This document shows positions 24,027 through 38,100 of a stretch of 64,000 nucleotides of DNA, piece after piece. The stretch spans positions 1,860,001 through 1,924,000 of the forward strand of contig VTFK01000006.1 of assembly GCA_009617715.1 (NCBI GenBank). Reading direction: 5' to 3'. The position numbers and the translations under genes were made by a program. The stretch is from Plectrocnemia conspersa (Eukaryota > Arthropoda > Insecta > Trichoptera > Polycentropodidae). Under the pieces are notes generated by a model that saw nothing but the letters and a program-made list of their open reading frames with translations, was not told the origin of the DNA and did not search any database. Position 1 is the stretch's first letter, and every line of letters starts with the position of its first letter.

Positions 24027-24480
24027 CACTCCTGTTCATAAGTTATGGGACAAGCAATTTTTTGAGCATGACTTTTTTCAAAAAAAAAAAGATTAATAAA
24101 TAAAAAGCTATAAATGCAGAATTATTGTAAATTTAAATATTTATTATAAGAAATAGAAAAATAAAAAAACTTGCATTAAAACACAAAAAACTATTTTCGT
24201 CAAAAGGCAAATTTTGGTCATCTGATCCACAATTTTTTTAACCGTTTCCGTAGATATAGCTTTCCGCTTTTTTTCTAACACTAGTTACACGTTGATCTCT
24301 AATTTTCCTGTCCAGCTCATCCCACAGCAACCCGATAGGATTTCGATCGGGCGATTATGATGGCCAAGTCATATTTTTTAAAAAGTTTTCTTACCTCCAA
24401 ATATTGTAAAAACTGTCTATAAAGAGTGGAAGATCATTATCTTGCTGAAAGACGAAACCTGAGCCAATCAGTTGAAGTCC
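24027..24480 (-). mobile_element. Degenerate Tc1/mariner transposase fragment
   Basis: On the minus strand, FQQDND (about 24430-24450) matches the block around the second catalytic Asp. A WPS-x-SPDRNPIGLLWDELDRK block (about 24310-24375) matches the region of the third acidic residue, with in-frame stops between them. CACTCCTGTTCATAAGTTAT at the right-hand end of the coding direction looks like the terminal inverted repeat. The other terminus was not identified. Confidence 0.75.
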
Positions 24481-24814
24481 TGCAGGCACCATCAACTGAT
24501 CTAACATTATTTTTATAATGCGAAGGGCATGTAAACAAGTTCACCTGCAACTGTTCTTTCAATGTTGCAGGAAATGTCATTAATTATTCTTTGAATCGTG
24601 TCATCAGATACGGAATCTTCAAAATTTCACATAATTATCACTAATTCACGGAAGGCATGTAAAATAAGAGATTCTGCTATTGTATGTGGCTTTAATTTTA
24701 ATGCTACTAAATCAGCAATTTTATACGACACAAGTTGAGAGCTTTTTCAATTTTTCAATGATTTTTCAAATTGTTTTCTTTGTTTATTTTGCGTTCCATA
24801 AACCTTTTGAAGTA

Positions 24815-24994
24815 TAGTAAACCCCAATAACCGATAAATTGGGGACGTGGTATTTTTTTGTTACTTTATGTGGGAGCAAGCCTGAAGGAAGGAGATTTCA
24901 CCACACGCAATACGTATTGCAAAAAACTGTATTAGCATTTTCTAGTCCCCAAATAGCACGTCACCAATTTACCGTGTTATTGGGGGTCTACTGT
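24815..24994 (+). mobile_element. Small TIR element (about 180 bp), Tigger/mariner-like MITE
   Basis: The left end TAGTAAACCCCAATAACC and the right end (read inverted) CAGTAGACCCCCAATAACAC are similar inverted termini, followed on both sides by AAATTGG-GACGTG words. TA flanks the right end (24995-24996). The same terminal word occurs at 5010-5033 and 62604-62660, so it is a small dispersed family. Confidence 0.7.
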
Positions 24995-26674
24995 ATTCTT
25001 TATTTTTTGATTAAAGATTTTAGTGGATGTGGATATTTTCTTTTTCATACAACACAGAGAGGAGTTAAAAATCTGTATATATCCAGTCTGGCTAAATTCG
25101 AATTTTAAATATTCTTCGTCATACAAGCCGTTGATATCAAGGCGAGATTTCTTTATGATAAAATTGTCCATTATCTTTAATAAAAAATTAATTGATAATC
25201 TGGTGCAATAATTACATTAATTTATTTAATTGAAAAATTGAATCAATATGATTATGGAAATTAGCGAAATAAACCACATTAACTGCTCAGAATTCATATG
25301 TGAACTGTACAGCGTGATCATCTGTGCTGCACATGCACACCAATGTGCCAACGGACACAGTTTGTTTATCGGTAGTACTGGTTCGGAATAGATCGTATGT
25401 TTTCGTGTAATATTGGGCATGTGCACTTACTTCTTAATGTGCTGATTGAAACTCGCAATGGTAGCCGACATAAAACTGAAGAATTCCAAAATAATTTTAC
25501 ATTATTGATTTTTCTTTTGCAACAATTTATATTTGTGTATTTTATTTTTTCGCTGAACGATTGAGAATCGCGTTAACAGTAAATAATTCTGGTTCTTCGA
25601 AATTACTGATTTCACACTTTGTATTTAGGTCGCAATAATTATTAATAAAAATGCAAAAATGTCAAAACAAAAAAATTGCTCATCGAATCAATTTCTTCAT
25701 CTAATGAATAGACTGGATGATTAATCAATTTTCTTATAATTCAAAAAGTAACCATTGGATAAAACAAAAATATGTATATGTTGTAATCAGATGTGCGTAA
25801 TTCAATTTTGCTTTAGTCAAACGATTCGGTACAATGTGTTGAAGTGTAAAGTAGATTCCTGCTCAGATGAGCTTAAACAAAATCCCAACATCGCAGTATA
25901 TACGAGTTTCGTCCTCGTTTCCCGCATACAAAGCATTAATTAGACCAGCGTTTTTCAACCTTTTTACGCCTGCTAACTATTATTGTATATTGTTTATTAG
26001 TTTTTAATCTTTAATCTTATATTATAACAGGTCGACATAACAAATAAATAACGGTCTTATTGCGAATACAAACAAATTTTTTTGTTTATTGAAATAATCG
26101 GAAACCGATCAGTAAATTATTTGTTAACAAACAAATTGTATTAAAATTACTACTGTGCGGGGCAGTTTTGCACATTTTCCAAAAAATTGCATTGTTTTTG
26201 AAAAATGCCCATAACTTTTAAACTAGTGGGAATTTTAAAACAAAAATTTCAGAGATATTTCTTTATAACCCGAGGTATTTAAATATTTAAAAAAAATCGG
26301 TGGTTCTCAATCTGTGTTTTTTTATAATGGTTTGTATTTTTTTCTAAATGGCAACATTCAGTATTGAAATATCGACGTTATAAGATCGTATATGAAAGTA
26401 AATAATATAAATAATAAGAATTGGTCTCACATGCAAATATGACCTACTATTAGTGACATTTAAATTTGAAAAAAATTCTGACTATCATAATAATTTAAAT
26501 AAAAATAGTCAAAAAAAATTTTTTTTTGTTTTCTTGTAATCTGGATGTTCGAATTTCACGAAATTATTTTAAAGTTTTCTTTATTACTAATATCCTTCCA
26601 TTGGCATCTGTGAGCAACATCTAAAAATAATATTGCTCTGACCGATTTCTTTACGTTCAAAGTTCAACGTACGC

Positions 26675-26744
26675 AAAGACTCGTATACGAGTCATCCGTG
26701 TTTCTTCAAAGAAATTGTAAAGACTCGCATACGAGTCATCCGTG
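26675..26744. repeat. Two 26 bp direct repeats, each built on a palindrome
   Basis: Units 26675-26700 and 26719-26744 differ at one base. The first contains the perfect palindrome GACTCGTATACGAGTC; in the second one change breaks it. The 18 bp spacer is unrelated. It could be a paired protein-binding site or a decayed duplication. Confidence 0.7.
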
Positions 26745-27611
26745 ATGAATTTGTTAAAAAAGAAAGCAATATTTAATTTTAAAAATTAGTGCAAAATCTG
26801 CTGTTGCGTCGTTAATATTATTTCAGAGAGACAAAGCGCTGCATTGACATCTCTTTACATCTACTGTTTCCCTTTTTTGTGTTGTGAAATTTATCTTATC
26901 TTTTAATTATTTATATATTATTTTTTGAAATGCTGAAATTACTCACATTTCTGAGTAAATCTTTCGTAACTTTGGACTTTTTCTATCGATTTTAATATCT
27001 GCTATTCTATTTTTTGAGCATGCCGAGTTGTAGTAATTACAACATTGCTTTATTGACCATAAGCCAACATCAACAGCATTTTTTCTACAAGTTTTATATA
27101 AAGAGTAAACTTTGAACTATATATTAAAATATGACGCATTTTTATTTTATATGTTTTTAAATCTAAAATAATTTTTTATTGCTTTCTCTTATAATTTACA
27201 TAAATGTATGCACTATAATTAAAGTTTTAATGTTGGACCTTTTAGGGCTGAACTGCAGATTTATTATTATAAATATATTTTTCATTCAAATTTTACAAAT
27301 ATTTAAAAACAATATGACATTGATTTATGATGTGAACACTAAACTTGCAGTGCCCTTGCCCTTAATTATGGTTTTCTTTTCATTTTTGGCATAGGCATTT
27401 TAAAATAGGCAACAACCGTTCGCTGACAGACAGTTAAAAAACGCTGAACTAGATCATTTTAAAATATTTCTTCAAAATCATGTCTATTCAAATCTTTAAA
27501 TGAATTAATCTGGTTTTATACTATAAGAAAAAATTTTCATCCCTCGGTGGGACGTGATATCTTCTTGTGATTATTTCCAACAGGCGTTAAAATTTATTTC
27601 GAATACTGATG

Positions 27612-27711
27612 GACTACATCGAGTTGCGAAATATATTCTCGAAGGTTTCGAGGGAAGAACTTCTATCGAGGCAGTGTTCCTTGACATTGCTAAAGCTTTC
27701 AGTCAAATTAA
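27612..27711 (+). mobile_element. Jockey-like non-LTR retrotransposon reverse transcriptase fragment
   Basis: A 33-codon frame reads LHRVAKYILEGFEG, then IEAVFLDIAKAFSQI. The AVFLDIAKAF block is the reverse transcriptase motif A region of jockey/R1-type elements, where the family has FLD-x-KAFD. Here the usual Asp after KAF is Ser. Nothing else of the element was found, and a MITE is inserted immediately after it. Confidence 0.75.
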
Positions 27712-27713
27712 TA

Positions 27714-27915
27714 CAGTGGTGCCTTGACTTACGAGTTTAATTTGTTCCGTATGTCAAATCAATATTACCCATTGAAATGAATTGAAATGGTAAATACATA
27801 CTACCTAAATTTAATGATTTTTTAGTTACACAATAAGTTTATTTGCTTGTATGTTGAGTCTAATTTAAAAAAAAATGCTCATATCTCAAATAACTCGTTA
27901 ATCGAGGTTCGGCTG
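27714..27915 (+). mobile_element. Tigger/mariner-like MITE (202 bp)
   Basis: The left end CAGTGGTGCCTTGACTTACG and the right end (inverted) CAGCCGAACCTCGATTAACG share the CAG..CCT-GA-TTA-CGAGTT pattern of Tigger-type termini. TA lies at both borders (27712-27713 and 27916-27917). There is no coding capacity. Confidence 0.75.
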
Positions 27916-28448
27916 TACTCATTTTTTGAATGATAGAATTTTTAGTATGAAAATTCAAAACTGGGTGTTCTTTGAGGCCAGTTTTAAATCATTTGCGATT
28001 TAAAATATTCACAATTTCCCAACTTAACCTCGTAGAAACCATATCACAAATGTTCTATGTTCCTGAACAGTAAGATTACCTTCTAAAATTAAATATCTAT
28101 TATTAATCCAAAATATAATTTCTTTCGATAAATATAAACGTTTTAGGCACGTCCTGTTTTAACTTATTTTTAACTATCTGAAAATATGCTAATCTGATCT
28201 GGCACAAAATCAAAATAGTAGTCCTGTTTCGAATTGTCGTCCATCCCGAGCTATTAAATCTTGCCTTGGTAATTTTCGATACATGCGGACTGATTGCATT
28301 AAAACTGCTATTATTGATGAAGAAGTTGTGTATTATCAGATATTTTTATTAATGAAATTTAATCTGTTATATAGTGGATTTTGTAACTCCATAACTAATA
28401 TAATCCAACACTTTTCTCGTAAAATATATAAAAATTATGTTGTTACAG

Positions 28449-28539
28449 ATCGTCTCCCGAAATGTCGCTCTGAAGTGTGAGGGCAAATAGTGATGGTCCT
28501 TGTCCTAGTGATTAACTGCGGCATCGACGATCAGTCGAC
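28449..28539 (+). other. PPP4R3 5' UTR part of the start exon
   Basis: A polypyrimidine-poor but usable acceptor (TTGTTACAG) ends at 28448. The stretch up to the ATG at 28540 is GC-richer than the intron and contains no in-frame ATG that would extend the conserved N-terminus. Confidence 0.55.
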
Positions 28540-31680
<3,141 letters not shown>

Positions 31681-34600
31681 CCATCTCTAGTAGTTAAAAG
31701 CGACGACGACGATGCTATTATAATCTACTGTGTAGTTCCTCTGAAGTAAGTCCATTTGTTTGCGAAGCGAGGCCAACAAAGGCAGAGTATAATTCATATA
31801 TAATACTTGTCGTGGAACTGTTGAATTTAGTATTTCGCACCTATTGATTAAGAAAATAAATTGATGTGAATATACTGAATTATTTATTACTTTTCTAATC
31901 GGTTTGCCAGAGGTTGGTAGTCTTTTGTATAGTAGGTATAAATAAATAACTTGTTTATATTGAGAATTTTATTTTTAATAGTAATGTTTTTTTTAAATAA
32001 CGAGACCTGCAAATTGTACATTATACACTAATCACACCTACGCGAGTGAGTAGTTTTACTTTAATTTTTCGTTCAATTTGCAGTCTTCGAATATACACCT
32101 TAGTTGTTAAGTCACTTAAATAATTAATTAATAGTCGTCGGTGAAGAGTGCAGTTTTTTTGTTGTTAAATACATGAAATCTAGGAGTACAAATTGTTAAA
32201 TATTAGAATTCTCCTAATAAATAAAAATATTTCATTGATGTATTTTCGTTTTTAGTTGATGTGAATTAACAAAATCCATTGTATATATTTTTTTATAATA
32301 TATCATCTTCCATTTCTAATTAATGTGCAAAAACAAATATAATAAATATTATAGTATACCTTGTATTATATTTCTATTCCTTATAAGAACCCGATAGATT
32401 TGAATCTTAATATTGAACACTTCACACAAGTATAGTAAATTTTTCGCAACATACGGTAATTTATAATATCCCAACGTTCAGATCTACTTCACCTTCTTAT
32501 TGGCGAAAGACTCATATGTCCTTTTACCGTAAATATGATCGAATTAAACACTTAAATTTTTTCATAACAATTCGATTTTGTTACGAATTAGTTTGATTGT
32601 AATTTTTTGACTACATATTGGATTAAATATTTATCGCACCCGAAAGACATTGGCATTCTATCGCCACTATCAATGCAGACAATGAAATTGAACTATTTTT
32701 TATATGTAAGCATCGAGTGTCTTTCAGGTGTGCCGAACTAAGTTTTATTTTTTCATATGTACATTATTAATCATATTTTTTCGTGTCAATATTATATCTA
32801 TTATGTGATTTTTCTTAAAGAAAATGAGTCCGTTCGGTAAAAAAATCTATGAAACTATTAAATTATTTAAAATCGATAACTTTAAGAATTGTTTACGTAA
32901 TTTAGGTTAACGGTAGGAGAATATAGTGTCATTTTTTTTATTTAGGAGATGTTTGCTGGCGACGTTTTGACGATGGTTCTTCTTTTATTATGTAAATACT
33001 TTTAAGAGTGATTCTTTATAAATAAAAAAATCGTCGTCGAACTCGTATTTGATGAAATCAAATTTAACGTGATCAATATGTGTCATGTATTTGTCACTAT
33101 ATTTTTTACTATCACTGTTTAGAAAACAATAGACTATAGCGATTTTAATGTATGTATAAAATAGCGCTTGTCAAGAACAGAGTATTTTTATATAACCGAT
33201 GATCTAATAAATGAAGAATATTAAATAAAATAAAAATATGAATTGATTTTTGTACTAATGTTTTTTATATGTATACACGGAAAAATTATAAGAATTTTTA
33301 ATAGGACAAATTTTTGCACCCCTTTTTAAATGTTGTACGTCTATATTACACGGATTCAGTTTTATTTATTTGTTGTATCATATATTGTAATAAATTGATC
33401 ATAATCGTTCATATGTGAAATGTGTTCATCAAATTAATCTTTGATTAATCGATAGTAATGTATCACCGCGGTTTGGTTTCAATTTATTATGTAACGTTTA
33501 ATCCCACCATTAGTTTAATAAGCGTTATGTATATTAAGATCGACCCCTATTTGTGGGTTGTAAAATTAATCTAAAGTGCACCACTTACCGATCATATACG
33601 CTATATATATATATATATATGGTGCACTGGATGGACCATTTCTGTTATCACATATTCAAAATCAAAGATTATCGACTAGTTAAATTAATTAAATTGCGCA
33701 ACTAATGAACATACATGTTTCGATAACAAAATAATTTGACTACTGCTTATAATGCAAATTCAATTTAATTTTTTAGTTTGCGACTCATGAGCTTATTAAT
33801 CTACATTACGTCAAATGTTCTTCGATCTGTTTAGCAGCGGAAGACACTGATGATAATGTTGACTGGATCTATTTTTAAGTCATATTTATTAGATTTATAA
33901 AGGTGCAAAACAACAGTAACTCAATTTTTTTTTATTGACAAACGCGATCAATAGTGAATTTGTAAAATAAATGCCCGAATATTTAGTAATATATATTTAT
34001 ATAAACAATACGATGTATCCGAAAGTTTCCAGTATTATTTTTTAAAATCATTTAATATGTACAAGTCTGATACTTAATGCAACAATCGAAGTAAGTACGC
34101 ATTAAATATTTTTTTTTAAATAACTAAACTTTTGGATATCGTTCGTATATAATACATGTATAAATAAATTGATTAAAAACAATTCTTCGTTTTGATTGAA
34201 TTTAACTGTAAATTTTGTATACGGCTTTTGGACTAATCTATGATTAATATTACGAATCTTTCTAAGAAAGAAAGTCGATTTCAATTAACTGTAAGTACTG
34301 ACGCTGCACTCTTCACGTTTGTAATAATTTTAATGACGAACGAGAACGAATGGATAGGCACTGTAATGTGACAAAGATTTTATACAACGTTTATGAAGCT
34401 CAATGCACAAATTTGTTTATTTTTTTTGTTCGATTACATGGCAGCTCTCCTTTGTCTCTTCTATCCGTTTACTATGATCTCACACGTCTCCCGTAATAAT
34501 GTAATACCAAGATTATTTATAATAATATATACAAATTATACATCTCTACTCAAAAGCAAAATAAACGATCATTTTATTGTTGTAAATATTCAACGTACAT

Positions 34601-35102
34601 CTCGAGATTTGTGTGACATTGTTTCATGTAATACGTATATTACTTTATTTTCAATCAATTTATGTTATTTAATTTATTTATATGCGGAGAGATTATATAC
34701 ATATAATAAAAGTATAATTCGTCAACATGATGTGTATATTTCGTTACTGATGGACTAATTTTTAAATAAAGAAGTAATGTCACAAACGTTTCAAAAATGA
34801 AAGTTGAGTTTTCAACTGCTGTAATATATGTACGCTAGCAACTATTTTTATTCTAATGTAATTAGTTTGATAAGCTGCTAAATTAAAATATATTATATAT
34901 ATATAAGAATTCAAAATTGTGTTGTTATTTCGTTTCAACTTTTAACATAGTCTTATTATAACTTATATGATTTATAATATAGAAAGAGAGGGTTAATATA
35001 AAATTATCTTACGACAATACAATGCGATACATTTATTTGTGAAAGCGATTGAAACTTACAATTCAGTGCTAGATATGAAAATTAAATAAATATGCCACAC
35101 AT
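31681..35102. other. Convergent 3' UTR region between PPP4R3 and CFAP36
   Basis: PPP4R3 (plus) and CFAP36 (minus) end facing each other across 3.4 kb of AT-rich DNA. Several AATAAA words follow the PPP4R3 stop (for example near 31854 and 33020), so a long or multi-ended 3' UTR is likely. A TA repeat lies at 33602-33620. The 121-codon ORF at 34393-34755 has no family resemblance and looks like chance. Confidence 0.5.
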
Positions 35103-38100
35103 TTAAGATTTTTCTACCACTTCAGAGCGCAATCTCTCAGCAAGTGCTTTACGTAATTGCAGTGAACTATCCTGAGTTTTAGGCTTTTCGATTGGTTCTC
35201 CGGACAACACGAGTTTTGCAGTTTTAGCCGATTTTGGCCTCGTCGTCGGTATAGACTCGTTTTCTGATGTTTCCAATTGTTTTTCTCGAATTTGTCGCTT
35301 CAGGGTCAAAAGTTTATCGCGTTGTTGTTTCAAATACTCTTGACGTTTCACGATGTCCTTAAATAATAAAAATAATATGTAATAACAACTTACACAGATA
35401 AGAAACCATACCGATAATGAAGATGTATCATGCTATATAATTATTCTAATTAGTGACGAGAAATATTTATCAGCACATCAACATCGTGCTTATAATGTGT
35501 TTAAAAGATTATTTTAATGCGAAAAAAACTACTACTGAAATACAGAAAATTTGTTTCTCTTGATGATACCTTCACACTTATTTTTTAAAATCAAAGTACC
35601 ACGCGTGAATCCTTACAATTGAATTTAAATACAGAAACTATAGATACGATTGACAAAACAGAAGCTACGCTGGGATCACCGAGGCGATTTATTGGCGACG
35701 CTTTTATAAAACGTCTTCCGCCAATCGTCAATTAGTAATTTATTGTTAAAGAATAGAAAGGGGTAAGAATCGCATATTTAATGTGTATTTTTAAGTTAAA
35801 TGGTAGTTTGATATTGTAATCTCCAATTATAAATAATTATCATGTCACAAAATATATTTTTAAAATGTAAAATATATCGTTATATTTTAAAAATTAAACG
35901 AAACGATTCTTACACCTTTCTATCCTTTAGCAATAAATTACTAATTGACACGGGTTACCTGCTGCGGATGTTTTTATAATTTTAATAACATGCTGATTGA
36001 CGAGGCGCAGACCGGTGAAAGACGCTTTTTAGATGGGATAACCGTATACACAGTTTCTATATTTGAATTTAATTGTAAGTATTCACGCATAGTACTTTGA
36101 CACAAAAAATAAGTGGCACGGAATGATATTCCACTCCCTTCTTCTTGAACGTGAATTATTTTTGTATTAAATTCATACAGAAACAAATTTTCTGAATTTC
36201 AATAGTAGTTTTTTTGCACTGAAATAATTCTTTAAACACATTATAAGCACAATGTTTTTATTACTGTTAATTGTTACGTATGTGGAATGCTTATAATAAC
36301 GTACTGATAGGTGAGGCGCAAATAAAAAAATATGTTGTCTTATTTAATTGAACAAACACTCTTAAAATAAATATATTATTTGGCTATCTTGTGCCATACC
36401 ACGAATTTTGCATGAAACTGTTAAGTCTGATAATTTGCCTACAACATTTCTCATTGGGCATATAGTTGAAAATATCTTTAAAAAAAAAGGTTGATGAAAG
36501 TTTTAGAAAATTGTATGCGCTTCTCCTGGAAGTGCAATATGATAGCTTACTTCAAAAGAAATCCTTTCGTTATCTGACAATATTTTCGATATGAAATTTT
36601 AAATTAGGCAAAAGAAACAAGTTCTTCCAATATAAGATCAAGAAACTCACCGAATTCATTGAGGTCTACCGTAATTACGTTATAAAATAAATATAAGAGT
36701 GTTATTTTTTAATTATGGATATCACTCCTCTCATTTATAAAAATAATATTTATATTATTTAAAATTTAAATTAACTAATAATTTTGATAATTAAAGAAAT
36801 TGTATTTATTTAATTTAAATCTAAGCAATAAATTGATATTGATTATTATTTATAATAAATTGCATTTTTCTGTCACTCAGGCATGGCCACGAAATATAGT
36901 GTTTAGTTCTCAAATGTCACTAGTTGACAGGTGTTATGTCAATGAGAAACATAAGATTGGTGACTTTTGATGTTACTAATACACTTATTCACTATAAACA
37001 GCCAATCGGTCAACAGTACAAAGAAGTAGCATTACGCTATGGCATTTCAGTCGACGTTGAACGCGTCTCTAAGAACTTTAAGAACGGTTACATCCATATG
37101 ATCAAAGAACATCCGAACTTCGGTAAGGATTCCATTGGTTGGGAACAATGGTGGAGAACGATCGTCAGAAAGTCTTTTCAAGATTATCGCGACGAAGGTG
37201 CTGTCGAATCGATAGCATCCGAATTGATACATCAGTATAAGAAGAACGAATATACTAAGCTACGCGACGGATTGGAAGATCTGTTGAGTTACATCGAAAC
37301 TAGAGGCGTAGTGCTAGGAGTGATATCAAACTTTGATCCGAGATTAAAAGAATTGCTAAAAAATCAAAATATTTTTGATAGATTCAAATTCGTTTTGAAC
37401 TCGTACGACGTCGGTTGTATGAAACCCGACCCGGGCATATTTATGAAAGCTTTAGAAGAATCTAAAATCGATTCTATAAGTAACTATCAAGCGCTACACA
37501 TTGGAGACGACTACGAGAATGATTTTCAAGGAGCTAGGCGTTCCGGATGGCATTCTATCATTGTAAATGATAAAATGAATTCACAAATAAATAACGATAC
37601 AAAAGAGACGTTTTCTAGTTTTATAGAATTACTTGAATACTTTGTAAAGAATGAACATATTTTTGTAAAATAAAATGATTGTATATGTATTTAAATTTTA
37701 TTTAGATCACAAACTTACCTCCTTTAAAGGCTTCGGTTGTACGAATTGCTGCGATTGTCTGCTTATTTTTTCCACGGAAGTTTCTCCAGCTTGATCACTC
37801 GGTTTTTCCGGTAACTCAGTATCTTTAAGCAATACGTCTTTTTTGAAATAATCTAATGCCGATTTTAAATATAATTTTTCCTTATACAATCCCTCATCTA
37901 ATATAGCGTCACTTTCCACAAGATCATTATCCACTTCTTCCAAACTTAACCTGTACATTTATAGTGTTAATAATTGAGAATATAACATTTGTACACTATT
38001 TATAAATATATATTACTGTTTCACTTGCTCCAAAACAGTATCTTCGTTATTTTCCATCTCATTTGACTTTTCATCATATGGTACATAAGAATTCGGAACG

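Larger units (their letters stand above)
22071..28448 (+). other. Inferred first intron of PPP4R3, filled with transposon remnants
   Basis: Between the CpG-island donor and the acceptor before the start exon I found no host coding exon. The stretch holds a Tc1-like fragment, a TIR-bounded MITE, a jockey-like reverse transcriptase scrap, a Tigger-like MITE, and a pair of palindrome-containing 26 bp repeats. Near 22470-22482 the word GTAGCCCAGTGG resembles a tRNA A-box, but no convincing B-box follows. Confidence 0.5.

Noticed and set aside
34393..34758. 121-codon ORF between PPP4R3 and CFAP36
   Set aside because: It lies in convergent 3' UTR territory with low-complexity AT codons and no family resemblance.
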